From Parathalassolituus penaei (GTDB lineage: Bacteria; Pseudomonadota; Gammaproteobacteria; Pseudomonadales; Oceanobacteraceae), in assembly GCF_026626885.1 (NCBI RefSeq), contig NZ_JAPNOA010000006.1, positions 62,001 to 126,000 on the forward strand: a stretch of DNA of 64,000 nt, written 5' to 3'. Every line of letters begins with the position of its first letter. Position 1 is the stretch's first letter. Below, piece after piece: positions 16,553-25,887 of the stretch. The position numbers were made by a program, and so were the translations under genes. Below the pieces are notes generated by a model. The model ran no database searches, was not told the DNA's origin, and saw nothing but the letters and a program-made list of their open reading frames with translations.

Positions 16553-16879
16553 ATGAAGAAGCCGACCAAACAGGAAATTCGCCGACAACTGGACCGGGAA
16601 ACTGCCGAGTTCCTGAACCGTGGAGGTGCAGTGAAGGAAGTTGCACGAGGAGCCACCGGCCTCGTCGACGGTCGTTATGATGAACGTAGCCTGGCATTTG
16701 AAAAACCGAGGGAAGAACGCACCCCGGTCGACGATGTCCTGATCGCCATTGACCAGCGTCGCGAAGCCCAACGCAAACCAGCCCGTCATGCCAGCAATCG
16801 CACCGTGCGTAAAGGTCCGAAGAAAAAAGTGATCTACGATGACTTCGGCGAACCGCTACGAGTAATCTGGGAAGACTGA
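16553..16879 (+). CDS. Small basic hypothetical protein, SutA-like C-terminal motif
   Basis: 108 aa, strongly basic and polar, predicted mostly helical or disordered. It contains RETAEFLNRGGAVKEVARGATG, which resembles the EFLSRGGKVQEV motif of the RNA-polymerase-associated protein SutA and related gammaproteobacterial proteins, and ends DDFGEPLRVIWED. The start MKKPTK at 16553 is preferred; an in-frame ATG at 16502 is possible. It lies 70 bp after the patatin gene and 28 bp before the antiporter, so the three may share a transcript. The SutA resemblance is short and unproven. Confidence 0.6.
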   Translation: MKKPTKQEIRRQLDRETAEFLNRGGAVKEVARGATGLVDGRYDERSLAFEKPREERTPVDDVLIAIDQRREAQRKPARHASNRTVRKGPKKKVIYDDFGEPLRVIWED

Positions 16880-16906
16880 CGCTCCCGCTTTTCTGCAAGG
16901 ACGCAC

Positions 16907-18130
16907 ATGAACGAACAACAGCTGTTGTTGACCCTGTCGGCCTCACTTTTTGTGTTCGGCCTGTTGGCCCGTCGAATCGAACATATCGGTATTAGCGCGC
17001 CCATGCTGGTAACCGCCGTCGGGATTATCAGCGGCCCGCGGGTTACCGGCTGGTTACCCGCCGATATCGAAAACACCTGGCTCCAGGTGCTGGCCGAATT
17101 TGGCCTCGCCATTATCCTGTTTACTGACGCCAGCCAGATTCGCCGCGATCAACTGGTAAAGTTCGAAGTCCTGCCCATCCGGCTGCTGGCGATTGGCCTA
17201 CCCCTCACCATGGTGGCAGGCGCGCTGTTAGCCAAGCCCTTGCTCGGTCTGTCATGGCTGAGTGCGGCCTGGCTGGCCATCATGCTGGCTCCTACCGATG
17301 CGGCGCTGGCGCAGGCCATTTTCAGCGATAAAAAAATTCCGGAACGTTTACGCCACTCGATCACCGTCGAAAGTGGCCTCAACGATGGCCTTGCCCTGCC
17401 CATCCTGCTGTTTGTGCTGGCCTTGATGCAGGCTGGCCATTACGCCTTTATCGATGCATTTCATTGGCCGTTGTTTCTGATGCAGCAGTTTGTGATGGGG
17501 ACGCTGGCGGGACTACTGGTCGGGCGTTGGGGCGGACGGTTGATCCAGCTGGCCAGTGACCATCACTGGATGTTGCCCATTTACCAGCGGCTATCTTCAC
17601 TGGCGCTGGCATTACTGGCTTATTCCGGTGCCGAAGTACTGGGCGGTAACGGGTTTATCGCGGCGTTTCTGGCCGGTCTGTTTCTGGAAGCACAACGCGA
17701 TATTGTGATCCAGCGCCTGCGCGAGTTTGGCGAAGCCGAAGGCACCCTGTTAAGCCTGCTGGTGTTTTTCCTGTTTGGTCTGGTATTTGTGGCCGAAGCC
17801 TGGCCCCTGCTGCAATGGCAACACCTTGTGTATGCCCTGCTCAGCCTCACCGTCATCCGTATTGTGCCGGTGCTGATCAGCCTGCTCGGCAGTGGGCTGA
17901 ATTTACGCGCCCAATTGTTTCTGGCCTGGTTCGGACCACGTGGAATTGCCAGCGTGTTGTACCTGCTGCTGGCGGTTGAACAAATGGGCTACGCCAGCCG
18001 GATTCCCGAATACAACAGTGTATTTGCTACCACAGTGTTAACCGTATTACTGAGTATTTTCCTGCACGGCGTTTCGCCACACCTGTGGCCAGCCATTGCC
18101 GATCAGCCACAGTCCCGTAGCCCGAACTGA
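16907..18130 (+). CDS. Cation:proton antiporter, CPA1/NhaP family
   Basis: 407 aa with about 12 hydrophobic helices. Family marks include LAPTDAALAQAIFSD (helix with the conserved acidic dyad region) and ESGLNDGLALPI, the ion-binding Asn-Asp motif, plus a C-terminal WFGPRGIASVLYLLLAVE. AAGGA precedes the ATG by 5 nt. Probably exchanges Na+ or K+ for protons across the inner membrane, which fits a marine organism. No cytoplasmic regulatory domain is appended. Ion specificity is not readable. Confidence 0.9.
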   Translation: MNEQQLLLTLSASLFVFGLLARRIEHIGISAPMLVTAVGIISGPRVTGWLPADIENTWLQVLAEFGLAIILFTDASQIRRDQLVKFEVLPIRLLAIGLPLTMVAGALLAKPLLGLSWLSAAWLAIMLAPTDAALAQAIFSDKKIPERLRHSITVESGLNDGLALPILLFVLALMQAGHYAFIDAFHWPLFLMQQFVMGTLAGLLVGRWGGRLIQLASDHHWMLPIYQRLSSLALALLAYSGAEVLGGNGFIAAFLAGLFLEAQRDIVIQRLREFGEAEGTLLSLLVFFLFGLVFVAEAWPLLQWQHLVYALLSLTVIRIVPVLISLLGSGLNLRAQLFLAWFGPRGIASVLYLLLAVEQMGYASRIPEYNSVFATTVLTVLLSIFLHGVSPHLWPAIADQPQSRSPN

Positions 18131-18199
18131 ATCCGGTGCCCCCAAACGGCGGCAATTAGCCGGTACAACGGATAATCGGCTGCTATTCTGGAGAAGTTA

Positions 18200-20155
18200 T
18201 TGTCATCAAGGATTGTCACCTTGGTTCTGACCATCCGGGCATGGCTGCCACTTGTCTGCTTGTTAGCCCTGTTTTTTCCCAATATCAGCCTGGCAGAGTC
18301 GGCGGTCGGCTCGACCACACCCCTGATTATTATCGACCGCAATAGTCCGGTTACCACCCCCGACAACCGCATCCGATATCTGGTTGAAGAGCAGGCTCTG
18401 AATATCGGGCAGGTGCTGGAAAACGACCTCGAATGGCAAATACTCAAACAGGCCCCGCTCAATTTACCCAATGAGGAACGCCCGGTCTGGGTACATTTCC
18501 GGCTGATGTCGAAAGATGGTACACCGCAGAAGATACTGCATATCGACTGGAGTTTACTACGTCAGCTGGAGGTGTATCTGTTTGATCGCACCGACTGGAA
18601 GTTACTGCAATACGAACGCGTGCAGCTGGGACAGGCATCCGGACTGGGTGCGCGCCTACCGTTTTATCTGAATCTGGATACACCTCTGGGCCATCAAACC
18701 GACGTTCTGATCCGGGTTCAGGCATCAGAACACCTGCTCATGCCGATCCAGATTTTCAGTCCTTCTTCTTATGTAGAACACAAACAAAACCGATATCTGG
18801 CCTACGGAATGTTTTTTGGTTTATTGCTGGCTATGCTGGGCTACAACCTGTCGTTATACATTTTTGTCCGCGATAAAAACTATGCGGTGTATTGCCTGTA
18901 TGTCGCCGCGATTACCGGGTATTCCGCCACCATGAACGGTATCGGCCCCGCCTGGGTGTGGGGAGGTTCTGACTGGTTGACCAACCATGCTTTCCGGGTC
19001 TTTTCATCCCTGTCGTTTATTACAGCCGCGCTGTTCATCCGACAGTTCCTGAATCTTCGACAGCATGGAGGATGGCCTTGGTATCTGAGCAACGTTTCGA
19101 TTATTACCTGGTTTGTGCTACTCCTGATTACACCGTTTTCCCATTCTGATCTGATCGGCAGGGCACACTCCCTCTCAGCCCTGATCAGTCCGGTAATCGC
19201 CTTTATTATTACCCTGCCGCTGCTGCTCAAACGGGATGAACAGGCACAAAACCTGTCGATTGCCTGGTTACCACTGCTGGTTGCCACGTTTTACTACATG
19301 CTGCACTTGCTTGGTTGGCTTCCCTACTCCACTCATGTACTGGACCTGCAACGTTTCAGTTTCGCCATTGAGGTGTTGCTATTGTCCATTGCGCTCGCCC
19401 AACGCATCAATCGTGAACGCAAGGAGCGGGTACTGGCACAAGAGGCTTCCCTTCGTTATTACCGTCAGGCTTCCAAAGCCCGTCAGGGTGAGCTGGCTGC
19501 CCGCGAAGCCATGCTGGAAGCCGAACGCAAGGCACGTAGCGAACTGGAACAGCGAGTGGCCGAGCGCACCCATGAACTCCAGAGTGCGCTGGCATCGTTG
19601 GCCACCCTGAACAAAGAACTGGAAGCCCAGAGTCGCACCGATGGCCTGACTCAGCTGACGAACCGTCGCTACTTTGATGACAGCCTGATCCGCGAGTTAC
19701 ATCGCGCAGTCCAGCAACAAACACCGCTGGCGTTGCTGATCGGTGATCTCGACCATTTCAAACATCTGAACGACCATTACGGCCATCTGGCAGGGGACGA
19801 ATGCCTGCGCATTGCTGCCCGTTTATGGCGTCAGCAAGCTCGCCGCCCCAACGAAGTAGCCGCCCGTTACGGCGGTGAAGAGTTTGTGATGTTGCTGCCG
19901 GAAGTCGACAGCACCGAAGCCTTGTGGCTGGCCGAACGTATTCGTGAAAGCATTGAAGAATTACGTATCAACCATGACGGACACTGCATCCAGTTCACGT
20001 GCAGCATTGGTGTTTGCGCCATTATTCCAAATCGCCAGACTACTCCTGAATCGTTGCTGGCCGCCGCCGATGCCGCCCTTTACGAAGCCAAGGCCAGCGG
20101 CCGCAATAAGGTTTGCCAAGGCCAATGGCGTGCCGAACTGCACAGCGCGCCTTAA
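18200..20155 (+). CDS. 7TMR-DISM sensor diguanylate cyclase
   Basis: 651 aa from a TTG start with GGAG 6 nt upstream. A signal peptide (ending NISLAES) leads to a periplasmic 7TMR-DISM ligand domain (about 40-190), seven membrane helices (about 195-410), a coiled coil (about 415-480, AREAMLEAERKARSELEQRVAER) and a GGDEF domain with GGEEF at 558-562. The inhibitory-site position reads RPNE, an RxxE variant of RxxD. The expected output is c-di-GMP synthesis in response to a periplasmic, probably carbohydrate-like, signal. It is a lone gene between the antiporter and rhlE. Confidence 0.92.
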   Translation: MSSRIVTLVLTIRAWLPLVCLLALFFPNISLAESAVGSTTPLIIIDRNSPVTTPDNRIRYLVEEQALNIGQVLENDLEWQILKQAPLNLPNEERPVWVHFRLMSKDGTPQKILHIDWSLLRQLEVYLFDRTDWKLLQYERVQLGQASGLGARLPFYLNLDTPLGHQTDVLIRVQASEHLLMPIQIFSPSSYVEHKQNRYLAYGMFFGLLLAMLGYNLSLYIFVRDKNYAVYCLYVAAITGYSATMNGIGPAWVWGGSDWLTNHAFRVFSSLSFITAALFIRQFLNLRQHGGWPWYLSNVSIITWFVLLLITPFSHSDLIGRAHSLSALISPVIAFIITLPLLLKRDEQAQNLSIAWLPLLVATFYYMLHLLGWLPYSTHVLDLQRFSFAIEVLLLSIALAQRINRERKERVLAQEASLRYYRQASKARQGELAAREAMLEAERKARSELEQRVAERTHELQSALASLATLNKELEAQSRTDGLTQLTNRRYFDDSLIRELHRAVQQQTPLALLIGDLDHFKHLNDHYGHLAGDECLRIAARLWRQQARRPNEVAARYGGEEFVMLLPEVDSTEALWLAERIRESIEELRINHDGHCIQFTCSIGVCAIIPNRQTTPESLLAAADAALYEAKASGRNKVCQGQWRAELHSAP

Positions 20156-20230
20156 TCGGTCCGCGGCGGTTCAGGGCAAGGCACGAATGCTCTATACTGC
20201 GCGCCCCTGCCGCACCACACCGGAATCTCC

Positions 20231-21598
20231 ATGACCAGTTTCAGCGAACTCGGCCTCCTGCCTGAATTGATCACTAACCTCGACACTCTGGGTTACCAGC
20301 AAGCCACCGAGATCCAGCAACACGCCATTCCACTGATTCTGAAAGGCCGCGACCTGATGGGCGCCGCCCAGACAGGTACTGGTAAAACCGCCGGTTTTAC
20401 CCTGCCATTACTGCAACAACTGCTGCGCGCTGGCAAAGCTCAGAGCAACTCGGTACGCGCCCTGATTCTGGTGCCAACCCGCGAACTGGCCGAACAGGTG
20501 TTACAGGCCGTGCAGCGTTACAGTGATGGTTTGCCACTGCGCAGTTACGCCATCTATGGTGGTGTCAGCATCAACCCGCAAATGATGGCGATGCGCCGTG
20601 GCATGGATATTCTGGTGGCGACGCCGGGCCGTCTGCTCGACCTGTATCGCAACAACGCCGTGAAATTCAGCCAGCTGCAATATCTGGTGCTGGACGAAGC
20701 CGACCGTATGCTTGATCTCGGTTTTGCCGGTGAACTGGACGAACTGTTCTGCGCCATTCCGAAAAAGCGCCAGACCCTGCTGTTTTCTGCCACCTTCTCA
20801 CAACGGGTGCGTGATATGGCCAGCATGATGCTGCGCGATCCCGCCACCGTTGAAGTGGCCGCCCGCAACAGCACTGCCGATACCGTCAGCCAATGGCTGA
20901 TTCCCGTCGACAAAAAACGCAAGCCGGAACTGTTACAACAGCTGATCAAACAGCAAGGTGAACAGCAGACTCTGGTATTCGTGAAAACCCGCAAAACCGT
21001 GGATGATCTCGAAGAATTGCTCAAAGCCGATGGTTATCGCGTCGATGGTATTCACGGTGAAAAAAGCCAGGCCAGCCGTATGAACGCCATGCAGGCGTTC
21101 CGTGATCGCGAGATCCAGATTCTGGTCGCCACCGATGTCGCCGCCCGAGGTCTCGACGTTGAAGAACTGCCGCTGGTCATCAACCTTGAATTGCCAGTCA
21201 ACGCCGAGGATTACGTACATCGCATTGGTCGCAGTGGCCGTAACGGCAATCAGGGCGCAGCAGTGTCACTGGTATGTGCCGATGAGGTGGAGCAACTGGC
21301 GACCATCGAAACCCTGATCGGCCAGCTGATCGAACGTCGCACCGAAGCCGGTTTTGAACCACAACACAGGGTGCCGGAAACCGCACTGGGCGGCCAGATC
21401 GTCAAGAAACCCAAAAAGCCAAAACAAAAGCTGATTCCAGGTTCAGGTCAAAGCATGGCGGCCGCTCCTGCCGCTGGCAAATCCGCCAGCAAGGGGGCAG
21501 CCAACAAGAAGCCGGGCGGTCGTCGCGCCAACTTCTTTGATCACAGCGAAGACTCCGGTGGCACCAAAAGCAAACGCCGACCGTTACACAAAGGCTGA
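20231..21598 (+). CDS. rhlE: DEAD-box ATP-dependent RNA helicase, RhlE type
   Basis: 455 aa. Q motif (FSELGLLPELITNLDTLGYQQATEIQQ), Walker A AQTGTGKT at 46-53, PTRELAEQV, TPGRLLD, DEAD near residue 155, SATF, and in the second RecA domain ATDVAARGLD and HRIGRSGR. The C-terminus (from about 385) is Lys/Pro/Gly-rich, as in RhlE proteins acting on ribosome assembly or RNA turnover. The tail is typical of the family. Located downstream of the sensor cyclase with a 75-bp gap, probably separately transcribed. Confidence 0.95.
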   Translation: MTSFSELGLLPELITNLDTLGYQQATEIQQHAIPLILKGRDLMGAAQTGTGKTAGFTLPLLQQLLRAGKAQSNSVRALILVPTRELAEQVLQAVQRYSDGLPLRSYAIYGGVSINPQMMAMRRGMDILVATPGRLLDLYRNNAVKFSQLQYLVLDEADRMLDLGFAGELDELFCAIPKKRQTLLFSATFSQRVRDMASMMLRDPATVEVAARNSTADTVSQWLIPVDKKRKPELLQQLIKQQGEQQTLVFVKTRKTVDDLEELLKADGYRVDGIHGEKSQASRMNAMQAFRDREIQILVATDVAARGLDVEELPLVINLELPVNAEDYVHRIGRSGRNGNQGAAVSLVCADEVEQLATIETLIGQLIERRTEAGFEPQHRVPETALGGQIVKKPKKPKQKLIPGSGQSMAAAPAAGKSASKGAANKKPGGRRANFFDHSEDSGGTKSKRRPLHKG

Positions 21599-21601
21599 TA
21601 A

Positions 21602-22885
21602 TCAGTTCCTGGGAAGTAAAATGTCCTGCTGTTTCAGGCGATTTTTAGCCTCAATCCACTGCGCCATATAACGGGTACTCTTGAGGCTGTGATGCCGCAG
21701 CATGGCGTTAAAAAACAACGACTGGCGATGCTGCTCTGGCGCGAGCAGCAATGTCTGCAGACGCTCCTGCAAACAGGCAGCATGTTCGGGATACGCAAAC
21801 CGACGTGCAACCAATCCCATTGAATGGTGATTCAGTGACTGCCATAACGATTCATCCAGATACAGCTGCACAGCCATTGCCGCAAAGTCAGCCGGAGAAT
21901 CAGCCACCAGCGCACAAGGTTCAGCATCATCACCGTACATCCCCTCGGCACCAATCGGTGTCGTAACAGCAGGCGTACCACACTGGGCGGCATCCACCAG
22001 CTTGCCTTTTAATCCGGCACCAAAACGTAACGGCGCCAGCAACACCCGTGCAGAACGCACCACCTCCAAAGCATCCTCAGCCCAGCCCTTCACAAGAAAA
22101 CCCTGCTTTGGGTTATGCAAATCGGTGGCCTTTTTCGGCGGATAAGCACCGTACACGTGCAACTCGGCCGCCGGTAATTGCTGGCGAATCAACGGCCACA
22201 GGCTTTCTTTCAGATAACGAACAGCATCCCAGTTGGGCTCATGGCGGAAATTGCCAATCGATACAAAATGCTGGCGTTCATCAAACCCCGGCAAGGTTTG
22301 TGAAGGACTGACCGGCAACATAAACGGGCAATACAACAACTGACTGGCAGGCACCTGAAAATGGCTTTGCAACAGCGCCATTTCGTATTCGGAAATGGTC
22401 AGGGTCAGATCACAGCGCAGAATCGACGCCACTTCCCGGATTGCCATATCACTGTACAGGTGTTTGATAGCAGGCAACTCCAGCAAACCACTCTCTCCAG
22501 CGGCCAGCCGTTGTTTCAGCTCGGTATGACGGGCATGACGCAGGAAGTGCAGGTCTTCGCTGTCGAGAATCCGCAACGCCTGCGGACAATGTTCATCCAC
22601 TCGCCAGCCAAACTGCTCTTCCATCATAAAACGGTCGAACAGCACCACATCCGGCTGCAAGGTGCGGATGTAATCATCAAACGACGAGCAGTTAAGGGTG
22701 AGGCTAACGGCTTCAATATCCAGCGCCGCCAGGTCTGCTGCGTGGGGACTGTGATCCGCCGGAGAACCAAACACCAGCCGGAATCCGGCCTGCCGAAACA
22801 CTTCCAGCAACTGCAACATCCGGCTGCCAGCCGCCGAAGAACGCGGCTCCGGCCAGACATAACCAATCACCAGCAAGGTTTTCAT
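21602..22885 (-). CDS. Glycosyltransferase, family 4-like (GT-B fold)
   Basis: 427 aa. N-terminal GT-B half starts MKTLLVIGYVWPEPRSSAAGSRMLQLLEVFR; the C-terminal half has FVSIGNFRHEPNWDAVRYL, KGWAEDALEVVRSARVLLAPLRFGAGLKGKLVDAAQCGTPAVTTPIGAEGM, typical of GT4-type enzymes binding a nucleotide sugar. The start at 22885 has GGAG 7 nt upstream. The gene ends 3 bp from the rhlE stop (convergent). It stands alone with no capsule or LPS genes around it, so acceptor and pathway are unknown. Confidence 0.85.
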   Translation of the reverse strand: MKTLLVIGYVWPEPRSSAAGSRMLQLLEVFRQAGFRLVFGSPADHSPHAADLAALDIEAVSLTLNCSSFDDYIRTLQPDVVLFDRFMMEEQFGWRVDEHCPQALRILDSEDLHFLRHARHTELKQRLAAGESGLLELPAIKHLYSDMAIREVASILRCDLTLTISEYEMALLQSHFQVPASQLLYCPFMLPVSPSQTLPGFDERQHFVSIGNFRHEPNWDAVRYLKESLWPLIRQQLPAAELHVYGAYPPKKATDLHNPKQGFLVKGWAEDALEVVRSARVLLAPLRFGAGLKGKLVDAAQCGTPAVTTPIGAEGMYGDDAEPCALVADSPADFAAMAVQLYLDESLWQSLNHHSMGLVARRFAYPEHAACLQERLQTLLLAPEQHRQSLFFNAMLRHHSLKSTRYMAQWIEAKNRLKQQDILLPRN

Positions 22886-23097
22886 AACAGACTCCGGTGC
22901 GCGGCATTCAGAATCTTGGCCGCAATAATGGACAGTTGGGCCAGCACTCAGGCACGGCCAGCGGGCGCGGCAGTATACCCCAGAGCCATCGACCGATACC
23001 CCTACGACCATTCCCGGATTGTTCGTGCCCTTAAAAGTGGCAGACTGGTCGTTCCGGTTGTGAATTCACAACCCTGACCTATTTGCAGGATGTTGAC

Positions 23098-23892
23098 GTG
23101 CTGATTGTTGCCAAGATTATTGTGACCTTTCTGACCGTGGTGCTGCTGTCCAAAGTCGCCGAACGATTGGGCCCACGCTACGCCGGACTGCTGGCGGGCT
23201 TCCCGTTGGGCACTGGTATTGCGCTGTACTTTTTTGGCTGGCAGCAAGGTGCCGAATTCGCCGCTAACAGTGCGGTGTATACCCTCAGTGGTCTGAGTTC
23301 GGCGCTATGGCTGGCGTGGGGTTACTGGCAGGTGATCAAACGCAAACCGGGCCTGAGCTGGATGCCGGTCGCCATGCTGGCCGGGGTTGGCTGCTTTATG
23401 CTGTCGAGTCTGGTGCTGAACCAGCTGCCACCGAGCCGGGTTCTCGGAGCGATTCTGATTGTCAGTGCCATCCTGCTGTTCCGCCAGGTGTTCCGTGGCA
23501 TTGCCGATGCACCAACGGTGACACCCCGCACGTTGCCGGGCGGTAAAACCACAGCGCTGTTGTTTCGTGCCGGCATGGCTACCGCCACCATTCTGATGAT
23601 TACTGCACTGGCGGATATTCTCGGCCCGGATCAGGCAGGCCTGCTGGCTGCATTCCCGGTGAGTTATTTCCCGCTGTTGCTGATTCTGCACATCACCTTC
23701 GGCGCCCCGACTCTGGCAGTGACCATTCGTCATTACCCGGACGGCCTCGGCGCACTGGCGGTGTACTCACTGGCGGTCAGCCTGTTGTATCCGCAACTGG
23801 GCCTGAATATGGGCACCATTGCCAGCCTGGCACTGGCGGTGTTGTATCTGGTGATTTACGGAATCTGGCAGCAAACCCGCAAACGGGCGTAA
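23098..23892 (+). CDS. Inner-membrane protein with internal duplication
   Basis: 264 aa from a GTG with AGGA 7 nt upstream (a TTG at 23083 is the alternative). About 8 hydrophobic helices. The segment VAERLGPRYAGLLAGFPLG (20-38) is repeated as LADILGPDQAGLLAAFPVS (171-189), so the protein is two related halves of about 150 residues. No signal peptide, cofactor or transport signature that I can name. It is alone on its strand between the glycosyltransferase (divergent) and the DUF4105 gene (convergent). Function unknown. Confidence 0.7.
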   Translation: MLIVAKIIVTFLTVVLLSKVAERLGPRYAGLLAGFPLGTGIALYFFGWQQGAEFAANSAVYTLSGLSSALWLAWGYWQVIKRKPGLSWMPVAMLAGVGCFMLSSLVLNQLPPSRVLGAILIVSAILLFRQVFRGIADAPTVTPRTLPGGKTTALLFRAGMATATILMITALADILGPDQAGLLAAFPVSYFPLLLILHITFGAPTLAVTIRHYPDGLGALAVYSLAVSLLYPQLGLNMGTIASLALAVLYLVIYGIWQQTRKRA

Positions 23893-23931
23893 TTATTCAC
23901 AAGGGCTGGTGAACACCAGCCCAAAGCGGGT

Positions 23932-25827
23932 TTACCAGTAAACCCCGTATCCCACTTCCATCGTACTGCCGCGCTGGTTAAGCAACTGCCAGCGCAATTC
24001 CTGATTCAGCCCAACCCGGTAACGTCCTTGCAGGCGAGTTTCAAACTCGTGGTCCAGCGCGCTGTTGATCTGGTAGTAGTCGTTAACTTCGAGACGCCAG
24101 TCGAACTGTTCACGATGCCAGTTGGCAAACAACGTCCCTTCCACAAAGCTGTAACCGTACCCCTGACGACTGTCCTGAGCACCACCACCGGCAAAGCCAC
24201 CGAGCATCAGTTGTCGCCCGACAAACGGACGTGCCAGTCCAAACTGGGCCGACAGGCGTGGCACCACACACTGGTCACAGCTGCGATCCAGCCGATGCCA
24301 GCCAAACTGGACACGCCAGGCATTACCACGATCACCGGGTAATCCGGTGGTCGAGCTGTTCACGCTTTCAATCGCAAGTGCATCAAAATGATCCAGCTGC
24401 AAACGATCACGATAGGCATAAACGCCCAGCTCTCCCATAACCAGCTTGCCATCGCGGACGTGGCCAACGTCGGCGTCCAGTGCATCGTAATAGGCTGGGC
24501 GCACCAGCAACGACAAGACTCCCTTGCCTTCTGCATCCCGCGCCCAACCGGATCGCACCAGGCCCGGCATTCGTCCCTGCTCGGGAGCATGATCCGGTGC
24601 CACAATCGGTTGGGATGGTGCTGGCGGCAACACATAACGTTCCCGCAGGGTTGCGGTATAAGCCGGTGATTTGGCTCGTACCTGTTGTTGCGCATCATCC
24701 CGCTCGTCCAGCTCGCGAAACTGGTAATAATCCAGCAGGGCATCCACTACCTTGTGGTGTTCGGAATCATCCAGCGCCTGATAACCCGGCAGGGTTCTGA
24801 AATCCAGTGTGTTACCAGCGGCAACCGCAGCCACAACGGCGTCTTCACCCGCATCACTCAGGGCGGCAAAACGCTGGTACAAACGCGACTGGCGCGACGG
24901 GTGATAATAACGTCCACGAATCAGCGGCTTGCCGTTACGTTCCTGTTGTTGTGATTGCTGCAGATAGGTCTGCGGAATCATAAAAGTCCGATCCGGGATG
25001 ATATGAACACCATCCACCACCTCAACCACTTCCGTCATGCGGTAGGCGCAATTTCGGGTAAAGAAGTAATAGTCGTACTTACGACCCAGAACCTCCCAGG
25101 CATGGGCAACCACCAGCTCCACTTCCGGGCGGGTCAGCTCCAGTTCGTACTCCCACTGGTCACGCAGCTGGGTCTCGCCATAACTGTGGTCGTGGTAGTA
25201 ATACTGGATATGAGTAAAACCGGCGTCGTAAAGCCCTGCTACGCCTTTGATGACATAGGAAACCGGGTCTTCGTTATCAGGAATAATGGCACCGTAGTTA
25301 ACGGTCTGATCGAGCAAGATGGTGCGGTTATCGCGCACCGGCGAATTCAGTTTCAGCAGGGTATGGCCGTAAAACGAAGCCGGGTTGCCCAGATAACCGG
25401 TGGCCAGTACCAGACTGACGGACTGCACCGAATCACCGGATGAAAATGCCTGAAACGCAGGACAAGGCTGCTCAGCAACATCAGCCAATAGCCCTTGCTG
25501 GCGCAACCAGACAAAACGCCCGCGAAAACGGCATTGGGCATGCTGATCGGCATCGGTACTGGCGGGCTGTTGCATGGCAATAACGGTAGCGTTCAATTCC
25601 GCCAGAGCATCGTGGTCGCCTACAGGAGACAGAAAGAATTCCGGACTATGAATGGCACTTTTCCAGCCATCACCATCCGCTTCGTATACCAGCAGTTTGT
25701 GCCAGGTCGACTGGTTGGCAAGGCGAGCGGCGGTTTCAGAATCCAGTGGGCCTACAGCCGCCCACAGCGACGTACTGCCGAACGACAGTACAACCAGCAT
25801 CAGGCTGGCAAACCATTGTAATAACAT
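23932..25827 (-). CDS. DUF4105 (Lnb N-terminal-like) outer-envelope protein
   Basis: 631 aa. Signal peptide at the N-terminus, then a DUF4105-type domain (about 150-330) with NPASFYGHTLLKL and FFTRNCAYRMTEVVEVV, family marks with conserved His and Cys. The C-terminal third alternates short beta strands rich in Tyr, Trp and Gly (ending STMEVGYGVYW), suggesting an outer-membrane beta barrel. The ATG at 25827 is used; a TTG six codons upstream is possible. It follows the DUF3015 gene on the same strand with a 60-bp gap. The reaction is unknown. Confidence 0.8.
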   Translation of the reverse strand: MLLQWFASLMLVVLSFGSTSLWAAVGPLDSETAARLANQSTWHKLLVYEADGDGWKSAIHSPEFFLSPVGDHDALAELNATVIAMQQPASTDADQHAQCRFRGRFVWLRQQGLLADVAEQPCPAFQAFSSGDSVQSVSLVLATGYLGNPASFYGHTLLKLNSPVRDNRTILLDQTVNYGAIIPDNEDPVSYVIKGVAGLYDAGFTHIQYYYHDHSYGETQLRDQWEYELELTRPEVELVVAHAWEVLGRKYDYYFFTRNCAYRMTEVVEVVDGVHIIPDRTFMIPQTYLQQSQQQERNGKPLIRGRYYHPSRQSRLYQRFAALSDAGEDAVVAAVAAGNTLDFRTLPGYQALDDSEHHKVVDALLDYYQFRELDERDDAQQQVRAKSPAYTATLRERYVLPPAPSQPIVAPDHAPEQGRMPGLVRSGWARDAEGKGVLSLLVRPAYYDALDADVGHVRDGKLVMGELGVYAYRDRLQLDHFDALAIESVNSSTTGLPGDRGNAWRVQFGWHRLDRSCDQCVVPRLSAQFGLARPFVGRQLMLGGFAGGGAQDSRQGYGYSFVEGTLFANWHREQFDWRLEVNDYYQINSALDHEFETRLQGRYRVGLNQELRWQLLNQRGSTMEVGYGVYW

Positions 25828-25887
25828 GAGGATATTCAGAAACAACCGGGGCAGAACCGCGGTTGTTGATCCGTTATAAACGGACGA

